A stretch of 64,000 nucleotides of DNA, from assembly GCA_023150935.1 (NCBI GenBank), contig JAKLJW010000001.1:62001-126000 (forward strand), given 5' to 3'. Of the stretch, positions 27,257-38,862 are shown piece after piece. The notes under the pieces were generated by a model, which was not told where the DNA came from, did no database searches, and saw only the letters and a list, made by a program, of their open reading frames with translations. This DNA comes from Candidatus Binatia bacterium (GTDB lineage: Bacteria; Desulfobacterota; Binatia; HRBIN30). The first letter of the stretch is position 1. Each line of letters begins with the position of its first letter. The position numbers and the translations under genes were made by a program.

Positions 27257-27272
27257 CCTTTCGGGGCCTTCC
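27242..27272 (-). promoter_or_regulatory. Hairpin enclosing the arnC translation start
   Basis: Nine-base perfect arms (27242-27250 and 27264-27272) enclose a 13-base loop that contains the ATG at 27256. The upstream arm holds the Shine-Dalgarno-like GGAAGG. There is no T tract, so it is not a standard terminator. It could sequester the ribosome site between the regulator and arn genes. This is an inference from base pairing only. Confidence 0.4.
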
Positions 27273-27314
27273 TGTACAGAGCGCGCGAACGGAGTGCAAT
27301 CGTCTTCTGCGGGA

Positions 27315-28685
27315 TCAGACCGCGTAGTCCTTGCGCTGAATGCCGAACTTGTGGAGCTTCTGGTAGAAGTTCTGCCGTTGCAGGCCGGCTTCGCGGGCGG
27401 CGCGGCTGACGTTGCCGTTGTTTCGTCTCAGGCAATCGAGGATGTAGACGCGCTCGAAATCCTCCCGGGCGGCGCCGAACGGTTTGCCGGTGGGGATGGC
27501 GGGAGCCGGCGCGGGCGCGGTGTTGGTGATTTCGACGGGCAGGTCGACAACCTCGATCCGCGTGCCCTGCGCCAGCAAGGCGGCGCGCTGCACGACGTTT
27601 TCCAGTTCGCGCACGTTGCCCGGCCACCGATAGCCGCGCAGCGCATCGCCGGCCCCCGGGTCGATGCCGTTGAGCCGCCCGTCGTCGTCGTACCGGCGCA
27701 GGAAATGCTGGGCCAGCGGCAGGATGTCGTCGGTGCGCTCGCGCAGAGGCGGCAGACGCAAGGAGACGACGTTCAGGCGGTAATAGAGATCGGCGCGGAA
27801 CTGCCCGGCCGCGATCCGCTCGGTGAGATCGGCGTTGGTGGCGGCGACGACGCGGACGTCGACCTTGATCGCCCCTTCGCCGCCGACGCGCTGCACCTCG
27901 CGCTCCTGTAAGACTCGCAGGAGCTTGACCTGCAGCAGCGGGAGGAGTTCGCTGATCTCGTCGAGGAACAGGGTTCCGCCGTTTGCCTGTTCGACCAGTC
28001 CTTTCTTGGCGGCATGGGCGCCGGTGAACGCTCCCTTCTCGTGGCCGAACAGCTCGCTTTCAAGCAGGTCGGCCGGAATGGCGCCGCAGTTGATGGCGAT
28101 GAAGGGCCCGCCGCTGCGCGGAGACCGCATGTGCAGTGCGCGGGCGACCAGTTCCTTGCCGGTACCGCTCTCTCCGGAGATGAGCACGGTGGCGGTGGAG
28201 CCGGCGACTCGCTCGACGACGCGCAGCACCTGCTGCATGGAGGAGCTGGCCCCTACGATGGTCTCGGTCCCGTAGCGGTCCACGAGCTGCTCCCGCAGGT
28301 TGCGGTTCTCTTCCCGCAACCGGAAGTGCTGCAAAGCGCGGTCGACATGCTGGCGAGCAACCTCGTTCTCGAAGGGCTTCTCGAGGTAGTCGAAGGCTCC
28401 CAGTCGCATGGCCTCGACGGCAGTCTGAATAGTGGCGTAACCGGTCATCATCACGACGAGAGTGTCGGGACTGACGCGTTTCACTTCGCGCAGGAAATCG
28501 ATGCCGCCCATTTCCGGCATGCGCAGGTCGACCAGAGCAACGGCGTAGGTCTCACGACCGGCCGCTTCGAGGGCGTCGGTGGCGCGGTTGAAGGTCGCCA
28601 CTGCGAGGTCCGGACGCTGCAGCGCGCGGCCAAGGGAGCGGCAGAGGTTCACTTCGTCGTCAACGAGCATCATCGAGTACATCAT
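27315..28685 (-). CDS. NtrC-family sigma-54-dependent response regulator
   Basis: A 456-residue regulator. The receiver domain (1-120) has Asp9/Asp10 and the phosphoacceptor Asp53 in VDLRMPEMGG. The AAA+ domain has Walker A GESGTGKE, the sigma-54 contact loop GAFTGA, and GTLFLDEISELLP. The C-terminal Fis-type helix-turn-helix has GNVSRAAREAGLQRQNFYQK. It activates sigma-54 promoters when phosphorylated. It lies one base after the kinase stop and is followed by arnC, so the arn genes are the likely target, together with its own operon. Confidence 0.95.
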   Translation of the reverse strand: MMYSMMLVDDEVNLCRSLGRALQRPDLAVATFNRATDALEAAGRETYAVALVDLRMPEMGGIDFLREVKRVSPDTLVVMMTGYATIQTAVEAMRLGAFDYLEKPFENEVARQHVDRALQHFRLREENRNLREQLVDRYGTETIVGASSSMQQVLRVVERVAGSTATVLISGESGTGKELVARALHMRSPRSGGPFIAINCGAIPADLLESELFGHEKGAFTGAHAAKKGLVEQANGGTLFLDEISELLPLLQVKLLRVLQEREVQRVGGEGAIKVDVRVVAATNADLTERIAAGQFRADLYYRLNVVSLRLPPLRERTDDILPLAQHFLRRYDDDGRLNGIDPGAGDALRGYRWPGNVRELENVVQRAALLAQGTRIEVVDLPVEITNTAPAPAPAIPTGKPFGAAREDFERVYILDCLRRNNGNVSRAAREAGLQRQNFYQKLHKFGIQRKDYAV

Positions 28686-28686
28686 G

Positions 28687-30207
28687 TCACACTGTCTGGC
28701 TGGCAAGGTCCGCCTGTATGGGCGCCGGGTGCCGCGGCAGCGTGATCGTGAACGCGCTGCCGTGCCCCGGTTCGGAGCGCACGGTGATCTCGCCGCCATG
28801 TCCGGTAATCAGACCGTAGCTCACGGCCAGACCGAGCCCGTAGCCGGACCCGCCTTTCTTGGTCGTGTAGAAGGGATCGAAGATGTGTTCGAGGTCCTCC
28901 GCGCCGATACCGCAGCCGTGGTCGGCAAACTCGATGAGGGCGCGGCGCCGGCCGCCATGGATCGAGTCGGCGGTGCGGATGGTAACTGTGCCGCTGCCGC
29001 CCATGGCGTCGGCGGCGTTGAGCAGCAGATTGAGAAACACCTGCTGGAGCTGGCGTGGGTCGGCGGTGACCATCGGCAAGCGCGGATCGAGTGCCCACGC
29101 CACCTGCAGTCCGGCGGCCCGCTCGTCGCGCACGGCGAGCGCGAAGGTTTCCCGCAACAGCTCGTTGAGGTCCACTTCCTCGGGCCGACTCTCGCCCGTC
29201 GCCGCAAAGTTCAACAACCCCTGGATGATCCGGCGGCAGCGCTGCGTCTCGTTGGCGATGATCTCGACGTCCTCGGCCACCTCCGGCCGATCGTGCAGAG
29301 TTTCCCGCAGGTTGCCGGCGGTCGCCAGGATGATGCCGAGAGGATTGTTCAACTCGTGCGAAACCCCGGCCGCCAACATACCCACGGCGCTCAGGCGCTC
29401 CGCACGCCCCAGACGCGCCCGCGCTACCTTGAGATTGCGATACAACCGGCGCGTCTCGGCCAGCACACGGTCCTTTTCCTGCAAGGTCTGTTGCAGCGAC
29501 TGCGCCAGCTTGTTGAAACTCGTCGCCAGGGTCGCCACCTCGTCGACCCCGACCACCGCTACCCGCGCGTTGAAGTCCCCCGCCGTGAAACGCTCCGCCG
29601 TCTCGGTGAGCTGCGACAACGGCGCCACCATCCGCCGACTCCACCACGAGATGAAGGCCAGAGCGCTGCCGATCAGGAGCGCGATGAAGAAAAGCAGACG
29701 ATAGCGCAGCCGCCCCATTTGCCGGTCGACGAGATGGAGCGAGATGCCGAGCCCCAGACCCGCGACACGCTGGCCGTTCACCGTCACCGGGGCAAGAATT
29801 TCGAGGTAGTTTCCCACCCGGTTGACAACGTTCCGGCGCGTCAGCTCGCGCACCGGTGGCAGCGGACCGTACGGTCCGGGCGTGACCCCGGGATCGTTGA
29901 GGGCGATCAGAACCCCCTTGTCGTTGAAAAGGAACGCGTACGCGAAATCGCTGTCCGCGAGAACCGGCTCGAACTCCTCGGTGAACGCCTGCAGGTTGGC
30001 CGGGTCGAAGTCGGTCGACAGACGGCGGTTGGTGATGTTCAGCGTCGTGCGTCCCTTTACCTCGAGGATGTCCCGGATGGCCTTTTGCTCGTCACGCATC
30101 GACAGCACCGTGGCGACCGCCAGGCCAAAAAGCAGCGTTGCCGTCATTCCGAAGGCGAGACGGCGGCCGATCGAAGCGCTCAGGTAGGTGGATACACGCG
30201 TCAACAC
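28687..30207 (-). CDS. Membrane sensor histidine kinase
   Basis: A 506-residue kinase. It has TM1 (about 20-38), a periplasmic sensor domain (about 40-165, Cache-like in size), TM2 (FFIALLIGSALAFISWW), a HAMP domain, a coiled coil, a HisKA box with the phosphorylated His in VSHELNNPLGI, and an ATPase domain (NLLLNAADAM, DHGCGIG, GSGYGLGLAVSYGLI). GTG 30207 is chosen because AGGAG lies eight bases upstream; the frame continues to GTG 30231. It is the cognate partner of the downstream regulator. Its stimulus is unknown; an envelope or cationic-peptide signal is a reasonable guess. Confidence 0.92.
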   Translation of the reverse strand: MLTRVSTYLSASIGRRLAFGMTATLLFGLAVATVLSMRDEQKAIRDILEVKGRTTLNITNRRLSTDFDPANLQAFTEEFEPVLADSDFAYAFLFNDKGVLIALNDPGVTPGPYGPLPPVRELTRRNVVNRVGNYLEILAPVTVNGQRVAGLGLGISLHLVDRQMGRLRYRLLFFIALLIGSALAFISWWSRRMVAPLSQLTETAERFTAGDFNARVAVVGVDEVATLATSFNKLAQSLQQTLQEKDRVLAETRRLYRNLKVARARLGRAERLSAVGMLAAGVSHELNNPLGIILATAGNLRETLHDRPEVAEDVEIIANETQRCRRIIQGLLNFAATGESRPEEVDLNELLRETFALAVRDERAAGLQVAWALDPRLPMVTADPRQLQQVFLNLLLNAADAMGGSGTVTIRTADSIHGGRRRALIEFADHGCGIGAEDLEHIFDPFYTTKKGGSGYGLGLAVSYGLITGHGGEITVRSEPGHGSAFTITLPRHPAPIQADLASQTV

Positions 30208-30252
30208 GGGATCGCTCTCCTGACACCGCACCCCAACGTTACAGACGCGTTA

Positions 30253-30268
30253 CGCAACCATCATGCCG
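30253..30268 (-). promoter_or_regulatory. Candidate sigma-54 promoter for the kinase-regulator-arn operon
   Basis: On the minus strand: CGGCATG-ATGG-TTGCG, with GG and GC exactly ten bases apart and an intact TTGC. Two consensus positions in the -24 box deviate. The predicted start (near 30243) leaves about 35 bases before the kinase GTG. The operon encodes its own sigma-54 activator, which fits autoregulation. The remaining gap to 30519 contains a GTCAAT-CGGA-ATTGAC palindrome at 30355-30370, a possible regulator site. Confidence 0.5.
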
Positions 30269-30519
30269 ACATCGCACGCATCTGCGCGTGACACGCTCGC
30301 CGGTAACCGAAACGTAGAAACCACACCAGAGACTGTCATCGTTTCGCGACATATGTCAATCGGAATTGACGCGCGTCGATGTGCGAGTGTCTCTCTGTCG
30401 ATACCCTCTCTACCGATACCTTGGACGGGCGGGGGGATAGGATGGACAGGCATCGTTTTGTGGCCTTTGCGGGGACCGTGACGGGTTGAGTCGTCGCAGG
30501 GTCAACGCATAATGCCTGC

Positions 30520-31521
30520 ATGAGAAGCGATTCCGGCGGCAGCCCGCTTATGCGCTTTTTCGGTCGTATAGGGAGCGTGATCGTCGATCCGACCATTGTG
30601 TTGTCGTTCGACCGCACGGGATACCTCGTGCATAGCCTGACCTTCGAGGCTGGCGATCTCGACGTCGATCTGCGTGGCAAGGTCTGTCTGGTTACCGGGG
30701 CCAGTTCGGGCATCGGGTTCGAAGTCGCCAGGGCTCTGGCGGAACGCCGCGGTGAGGTCTGGTTGCTGTGCCGCGACCGGAGTCGGGGCATGGCAGCGGT
30801 GGAGGAGATCAGGCGGCAGACGGGTAGCGACAGGGTGCAACTGGGGTTGGTCGATTTGGCGAGTCTGCGATCGGTGCGTGCGTTTGCCGAACGGTTCGAC
30901 GAGATGCGCGTAGACGTTCTGGTGAACAACGCAGGCATCCTGCCGGCGGCGCGCGAGGAGAGTGCCGACGGCATCGAGATGACCTGGGCGACCAACGTCG
31001 TCGGGCCCTTTCTGTTAACGCACCTGATGCTGCCGAAGTTGAAGGCGGCGCGCGGGGCGAGGGTCATCAACGTTTCGTCCGGCGGCATGTATTCGCAAAA
31101 GCTCGATCTGAGCGACGTGCAGGTCGAAAAGAAGCCCTTTGACGGCGTGGCGCAGTACGCTCTGACCAAGCGGGCCGAGGTAATACTGACCGAGCTGTGG
31201 TCGGAACGGCTGTCGGGTGCGGGCGTTACGGTGAACAGCATGCACCCCGGTTGGGCCGACACGCCCGGGGTGCGGGTGTCGCTGCCGGGGTTCTTCAAGG
31301 TCATGCGGTGGCTGCTGCGCACTCCGGCCGAGGGTGCCGACACCATCGTCTGGCTGGCGGTGTGTCGTCGCCTTACCGCGTCGAGCGGTCGGTTCTGGTT
31401 CGACCGGCAGGTGCGGGCGACGCACTACCTGCCGTGGACCCGTGAGGATCCGGCGGATCGGGAACGGTTGTGGCGTCTGTGCTGTTCCCAGGCGGGCATC
31501 GATCCGAGAGCGGTCGAGTGA
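30520..31521 (+). CDS. Short-chain dehydrogenase/reductase (DHRS12/retinol dehydrogenase-like)
   Basis: A 333-residue oxidoreductase. After about 50 N-terminal residues with a hydrophobic patch comes the classical SDR domain: TGASSGIGFEVA, VDLASLRSVRAFAERF, NNAGILP, INVSSGG and the catalytic YALTK. The C-terminal part (TVNSMHPGWADTPGV, FWFDRQVRATHYLPWT) resembles DHRS12-type enzymes. The substrate is unknown, probably lipophilic. ATG 30520 lacks a clear ribosome site; ATG 30550 is possible. The stop overlaps the thioesterase start. Confidence 0.85.
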   Translation: MRSDSGGSPLMRFFGRIGSVIVDPTIVLSFDRTGYLVHSLTFEAGDLDVDLRGKVCLVTGASSGIGFEVARALAERRGEVWLLCRDRSRGMAAVEEIRRQTGSDRVQLGLVDLASLRSVRAFAERFDEMRVDVLVNNAGILPAAREESADGIEMTWATNVVGPFLLTHLMLPKLKAARGARVINVSSGGMYSQKLDLSDVQVEKKPFDGVAQYALTKRAEVILTELWSERLSGAGVTVNSMHPGWADTPGVRVSLPGFFKVMRWLLRTPAEGADTIVWLAVCRRLTASSGRFWFDRQVRATHYLPWTREDPADRERLWRLCCSQAGIDPRAVE

Positions 31522-31970
31522 GTACTTCTGTTTCCGGTCGCGGCGGGCTATGGACTGCGGCCATGGCCGAACTGGAAGCGGGACTGACGAGTGAGCGCAC
31601 GTACACGGTGACCGACGAGATGACGGCGGCGACGCTGGCGCAGCGCGACCTGGCGGGAGGGCCGGCACTGCCGCCGGTGTGGTCGACCCCCGACATGATA
31701 GCGCGCATGGAGCTTACTGCGGCCGCCATGGTGGCGCCGTTGCTGCCGCCCGGGCAGATCACGGTGGGCGCCCGCAACGAGATCGGTCACCTCGGGGCGA
31801 CGCCGGTCGGTATGCAGGTGCGTGTGGTCGCAACGCTCGCGGCGGTCGAAGGCCGCAAGCTCGTTTTCACGGTCGAGGCTTTCGACGCCCGCGAAAAAGT
31901 CGGCGAGGGCGTCCACATCAGGTACATCGTGGATCGGGCCAAGTTCGACGCCCGACTGGCGGCGAAGTAA
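31518..31970 (+). CDS. Hotdog-fold thioesterase (FlK-like)
   Basis: A 150-residue protein with one hotdog domain. The segments TDEMTAATLA, PPVWSTPDMIARMELTAAA, VGARNEIGHLGATPVGMQVR and FDAREKVGEGVHIRYIVDRAKF match the FlK-type thioesterase family, including the conserved Glu in MELTA and His in GHLGATP. It hydrolyses a small acyl-CoA, which cannot be named. GTG 31518 overlaps the SDR stop; ATG 31563 would give a tighter start. The coupling suggests the two enzymes act on the same pathway. Confidence 0.83.
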   Translation: MSTSVSGRGGLWTAAMAELEAGLTSERTYTVTDEMTAATLAQRDLAGGPALPPVWSTPDMIARMELTAAAMVAPLLPPGQITVGARNEIGHLGATPVGMQVRVVATLAAVEGRKLVFTVEAFDAREKVGEGVHIRYIVDRAKFDARLAAK

Positions 31971-32054
31971 AACGCCGAGTTCCGCGTCTCGATGCCGAAG
32001 CCTCGAGACGCCAATCCCAGATATCGAGTATCGGCTTTCGGATCGCCCGGGCCT

Positions 32055-32627
32055 TCACTCCGGAAACGGCGTTGCCGTCGGGGTGTCGGTGGGGCTCGCA
32101 GTCGCGGGCGGGGTGAGCAACTCCGTGGCGGTGGGTGTCGGCGTGGCGGTCGGCGCATCGGTCGGCGTGGCCGTGGGTGTGCTCGTGCTCGTGGCTTCGC
32201 GGGTGGGGGTGTCCGTCGGTGAGGTCGTCGGCGTGGTCGTGGGGGTGTCGGTCGCCGTGGGGGTCGGCGTGGCGGTCGGCGTGGGGGTCGCGGTGCTCGT
32301 GGGGGTCGCAGTGGGGGTGGCGGTCGGCGTGGCGGAGGCTGTGGGTGTTGGCGTAGGAGTTGGGGTGCCGGTCGGCGAAGCGGTCGGGGTGTCCGTGCGC
32401 GTTGGACTTGGTGTCGGTGTAGGGGTCGAGGTTGGGGTTACGGTCGGGGTGGCGGTTGGCGTGGCGGTAGCGCTGGCGGTGGGCGTGGTGGTCGGTGTGG
32501 CGGTGGGTGAGGCGGTGGGTGAGGCGGTGTCGGTAGGCGTTGGCGTCGGCTTATCGTCGCGGAATACGCACCCGGCGGTGCCGAGCAACGCCAGCATCAA
32601 GGTCAGAGCGGCAAGAGGCGAACGCAT
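32055..32627 (-). CDS. Thr/Pro-repeat lipoprotein
   Basis: A 190-residue protein: signal sequence and lipobox (LLGTAGC), then about 160 residues of almost pure T-P-T-A type repeats. At DNA level this is a degenerate minisatellite of GTCGGCGTGGCG-like units. No folded domain is seen. It could be an extended surface stalk. The repeats hold a long open frame on both strands, so coding is supported mainly by the lipobox and by similarity to the linker of the neighbouring lipoprotein. The ribosome site is poor. Confidence 0.55.
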   Translation of the reverse strand: MRSPLAALTLMLALLGTAGCVFRDDKPTPTPTDTASPTASPTATPTTTPTASATATPTATPTVTPTSTPTPTPSPTRTDTPTASPTGTPTPTPTPTASATPTATPTATPTSTATPTPTATPTPTATDTPTTTPTTSPTDTPTREATSTSTPTATPTDAPTATPTPTATELLTPPATASPTDTPTATPFPE

Positions 32628-32642
32628 TCCGGCGCTATGTTT

Positions 32643-32676
32643 GACCCGGGCGCCGCGCCGTTGCGGCGCCCGGGTC
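32643..32676. terminator. Strong GC hairpin between the two lipoprotein genes
   Basis: Perfect 14-base arms (32643-32656 and 32663-32676) with a six-base loop lie just after the stop of the cohesin-like lipoprotein. No T run follows on either strand, so it is terminator-like rather than a standard intrinsic terminator. It could also protect the mRNA end. Confidence 0.45.
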
Positions 32677-32696
32677 GCGGTGGTGTCGGGGGGCGG

Positions 32697-33512
32697 TCAG
32701 TCGACTTCGACAGCGCCGTCCTCGTTGCCCGTGCACGGCGGATTGCCGGCAGCGGGTCCGCAGACACGGCCGCCGGTCGGGTCGCTCAGGATCGTGCCGC
32801 TGATCGTCAGTGGGTAGGTGCCGGAGGGTGCGTCAGCGGCGACCTGCACCTTGCACGTGTACAGCGTTTCCCCGTCCGCGATCGGTTCGACGTCCTCGGA
32901 CGAGAACACGATGGCGCGAACCGCGGTGCAGGTGTCGACCGTGCAGCCAGGCGGCTGGAAGGCAAAGGTGGTGCTGGTCTTGTTGATTTCCGGATTGACC
33001 GCGCAATCGGGTCGGTTGTTGGACTTGCGCACCACGGTCACCTTGCGGTTCTCGGCGGTGGCAAACGTGAAGTCGTTCTGAGTTCCGGCCACGTCGCCGC
33101 CGCCGGTGGCAAGCGTGGCGTCGACGGTGACGGTCTCGCCGGCTTGCGCGTCGACGGTTTCGAGCTGGATGCCGGGGCCGCCAGCCGCCTGGGTCGGGGT
33201 GGGCGTTGCGCCTTCTTCGGGCGTTGCCGTCGGGGTCGGGCTTGCCGCCGCCTCGGTCGCGGTTGCCGTCGGCGCCGGTGCCGTGGGCGTAGCGGTTGCG
33301 GCGGGTGCCGTCGGGGTCGCGGTCAGCGCCGGCGAGGTCGGAGTTGCGGTCAGCGCCGGCGACGTCGGCGTCCGCGTTGGGGCCTGCGGTCCGGAGGTAT
33401 TGGTCGGACCCGGCGTCGGGGTGGGGACCCCGTCGTTGTCGCCGCAGCCGCTCAGCATCAGGGGCGAAACCAATGCCGCAAGGGACAGGTAACGGACTAT
33501 TCGCATCTTCAT
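32697..33512 (-). CDS. Lipoprotein with Thr/Pro linker and cohesin-like domain
   Basis: A 271-residue lipoprotein with lipobox LMLSGC, a Thr/Pro/Ala-rich linker (about 25-108), and a C-terminal beta-rich domain (about 112-271). That domain starts IQLETVDAQAGETVTVDATL and contains NDFTFATAENR, VRAIVFSSEDVEPIADGETLYTCKVQ and DAPSGTYPLTISG, which resembles cohesin-like folds of surface proteins. Six cysteines in the domain may form disulfides. GGAG lies nine bases before ATG 33512. It is probably displayed on the outer membrane. No dockerin partner is seen in the window. Confidence 0.72.
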   Translation of the reverse strand: MKMRIVRYLSLAALVSPLMLSGCGDNDGVPTPTPGPTNTSGPQAPTRTPTSPALTATPTSPALTATPTAPAATATPTAPAPTATATEAAASPTPTATPEEGATPTPTQAAGGPGIQLETVDAQAGETVTVDATLATGGGDVAGTQNDFTFATAENRKVTVVRKSNNRPDCAVNPEINKTSTTFAFQPPGCTVDTCTAVRAIVFSSEDVEPIADGETLYTCKVQVAADAPSGTYPLTISGTILSDPTGGRVCGPAAGNPPCTGNEDGAVEVD

Positions 33513-33851
33513 GGTCTATGCTCCTCTCCTGGCCAGGTGGGCATCCCCGAGCGATCGCCGCGGGGAGTTACCACGATCTCGTCTCACGATGGCGGCGATA
33601 ATTGACAAGCCGAGGCCCGGCTGTCAACCGCGTCGCTCATTCACGCATGATCCTTAATCTGGCGGTAACCAGTACTCGGCAGCCCGGGGCAGGGGGCAGC
33701 GAAAACCGTGCGGGTGGTCGTCCAGCAGTCCCTTTTCGCGACTGCAACCCCACTGCGACCCGGGGATCGTCGCGACCGACTCTAAGAGAGCGGGTCCGGC
33801 CCGCCTTCAGAGCCGGTATCGGTATCCGACGATCGAGGTTGCGGGCGGGGG
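33513..33851. other. Intergenic region, no gene seen
   Basis: About 340 bases between two minus-strand genes. Several open frames cross it, but none has a start signal or recognisable protein. It must hold the promoter of the cohesin-like lipoprotein (a candidate was not picked out) and the end of the DHOD-like/nifJ unit. No terminator with a T tract was found. Confidence 0.5.
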
Positions 33852-34856
33852 TCAGAACGCGCGGCTGCGGTACCAGCTCTGCAAGACCCGCATGTAGTTG
33901 GCGCGTTCGAAGGCCCCCGGTTCCGGGCAACGGTCGAGGCCCATGCTGCCCTGCATCTGGCGGAGCGACTCGTATTCGTGCGCTTCGAGCCAGACGGCCA
34001 TTTGCTCCCGCACCTTGCGCAGCTCGGCCGGCCCCTTTTCCAGCAGGGCCGATACCATCTGCACGGCGTGTGCCCCGGCCATCACCGCCTTGATGGCGTC
34101 GAGATGCGTGTGCACTCCGCCGGTGACGGCCAGCGACGCACGCACTCTTCCGGACAGCACCGCCAGCCAGCGCAAGCGCAGGTTGAGCTCCGAGGAATCC
34201 GAAAGGTACAGGCTGGGCGTTACCTCCAACGCCTCGACGTCGATGTTCGGCTGATAGAAACGATTGAAGATCACCAGCCCGTCCACCCCGACCTTGTCGA
34301 GGCGCTGGGCGACGTTGGCCAGCGACGAGAAGAACGGCGACAATTTCACGGCCACCGGCAGTGCCGTCTCCTGCTTGACCGTATGCGCGATCTCGACCAG
34401 GCGCCGTTCGACCGCATCGCCGCTCTCGGCGGGATCGGTCGCCATATAATAGAAGTTGAGCTCCAGGGCGTCGGCCCCGGCCTGTTCCATCAGCTTCGCG
34501 TACTCGAGCCAGCCGGCCGGCGTCACGCCGTTCAGCGACGCGATCACCGGGATGCCGACGGCTTCCTTCAGGCGACGGATGCGTTCGAGGTAGTCATCCG
34601 GTCCCAGACGGTACTCGCTCGGCGTCGGGAAGTACGACAGAGCCTCCGCAAACGAGTCGGCGTGCATCTCCATGTGGTAGATGGTGCCGAGCTGCTCGAT
34701 CGCGATCTGTTCCTCGAACAGCGAGTGCATGACGATCGCCGCGGCGCCGGCGTCTTCGAGGCGGCGCACGTTGTCCAGGTCGTCGACCAGCGGCCCGGCG
34801 CCGGGCATGAGCGGGTGGGGCAGTTCCAAACCCAGATACGTCGTTGACAGATCCAT
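33852..34856 (-). CDS. Dihydroorotate dehydrogenase-like flavoprotein
   Basis: A 334-residue TIM-barrel protein of the PyrD superfamily: MDLSTTYLGLELPHPLMPGAG, GIPVIASLNGV, ADALELNFYY, LPVAVKLSPFF and LAVTGGVHTHLDAIKAVMAGA. It differs from true PyrD: the active-site region is altered and the length and N-terminus fit a subgroup encoded beside pyruvate:ferredoxin oxidoreductases. ATG 34856 has AGGAGG six bases upstream. It follows nifJ by 27 bases. The substrate is unknown; the link to NifJ suggests a ferredoxin-linked redox role. Confidence 0.87.
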   Translation of the reverse strand: MDLSTTYLGLELPHPLMPGAGPLVDDLDNVRRLEDAGAAAIVMHSLFEEQIAIEQLGTIYHMEMHADSFAEALSYFPTPSEYRLGPDDYLERIRRLKEAVGIPVIASLNGVTPAGWLEYAKLMEQAGADALELNFYYMATDPAESGDAVERRLVEIAHTVKQETALPVAVKLSPFFSSLANVAQRLDKVGVDGLVIFNRFYQPNIDVEALEVTPSLYLSDSSELNLRLRWLAVLSGRVRASLAVTGGVHTHLDAIKAVMAGAHAVQMVSALLEKGPAELRKVREQMAVWLEAHEYESLRQMQGSMGLDRCPEPGAFERANYMRVLQSWYRSRAF

Positions 34857-34883
34857 CGTCGCCTCCTCGCGGCGGGCCGGAAG

Positions 34884-38504
<3,621 letters not shown>

Positions 38505-38862
38505 CCGTTCACCTCTTCTTCTAAAGAGCGCTCCGCATCATGAGTTGCCGTAATCGTGCCGACCCTAGCACGCACGCGAATTGGCAACATCATCGAAATG
38601 CCTTCTCGCATGCGCGAATGAAGCGCCGGCCGGTCCGGCGGGACTTTCCCGGCGGCGCGAGAAGCCTGCGCGTCCTGCGGACGACGCCCCGGGCAAGGGG
38701 ATGGAAGGCGGCGCGGCCGGCCACTGACCGGGTCCGTGTCGATGGCCCGAGACCCGCCGGAAACCGTCATTTCCCTGACCGGCGATTCCGCCGGCGCGCC
38801 GTGATGACGAAGCAAGCGAAGGTCCGTCCGCGCTGGCATGCAGCCTGCTGCAGCAACTGGCG
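38505..38862. other. Intergenic region between divergent nifJ and pilin cluster
   Basis: About 360 bases with no credible gene. It must contain both divergent promoters. At 38834-38849, plus strand, TGGCATG-CAGC-CTGCT has the exact ten-base GG to GC spacing of sigma-54 promoters, with one mismatch in the -12 box. It would start transcription at about 38860, immediately before the first cluster ATG, so it is only a weak candidate. No sigma-70 promoter stood out. Confidence 0.35.

Noticed and set aside
32118-32560. Plus-strand Val/Gly-repeat protein
   Set aside because: The same minisatellite is open on both strands; only the minus strand has a signal peptide and lipobox.
32055-32627. CRISPR array
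   Set aside because: The repeats are short, degenerate and back-to-back with no unique spacers; they are a coding minisatellite.
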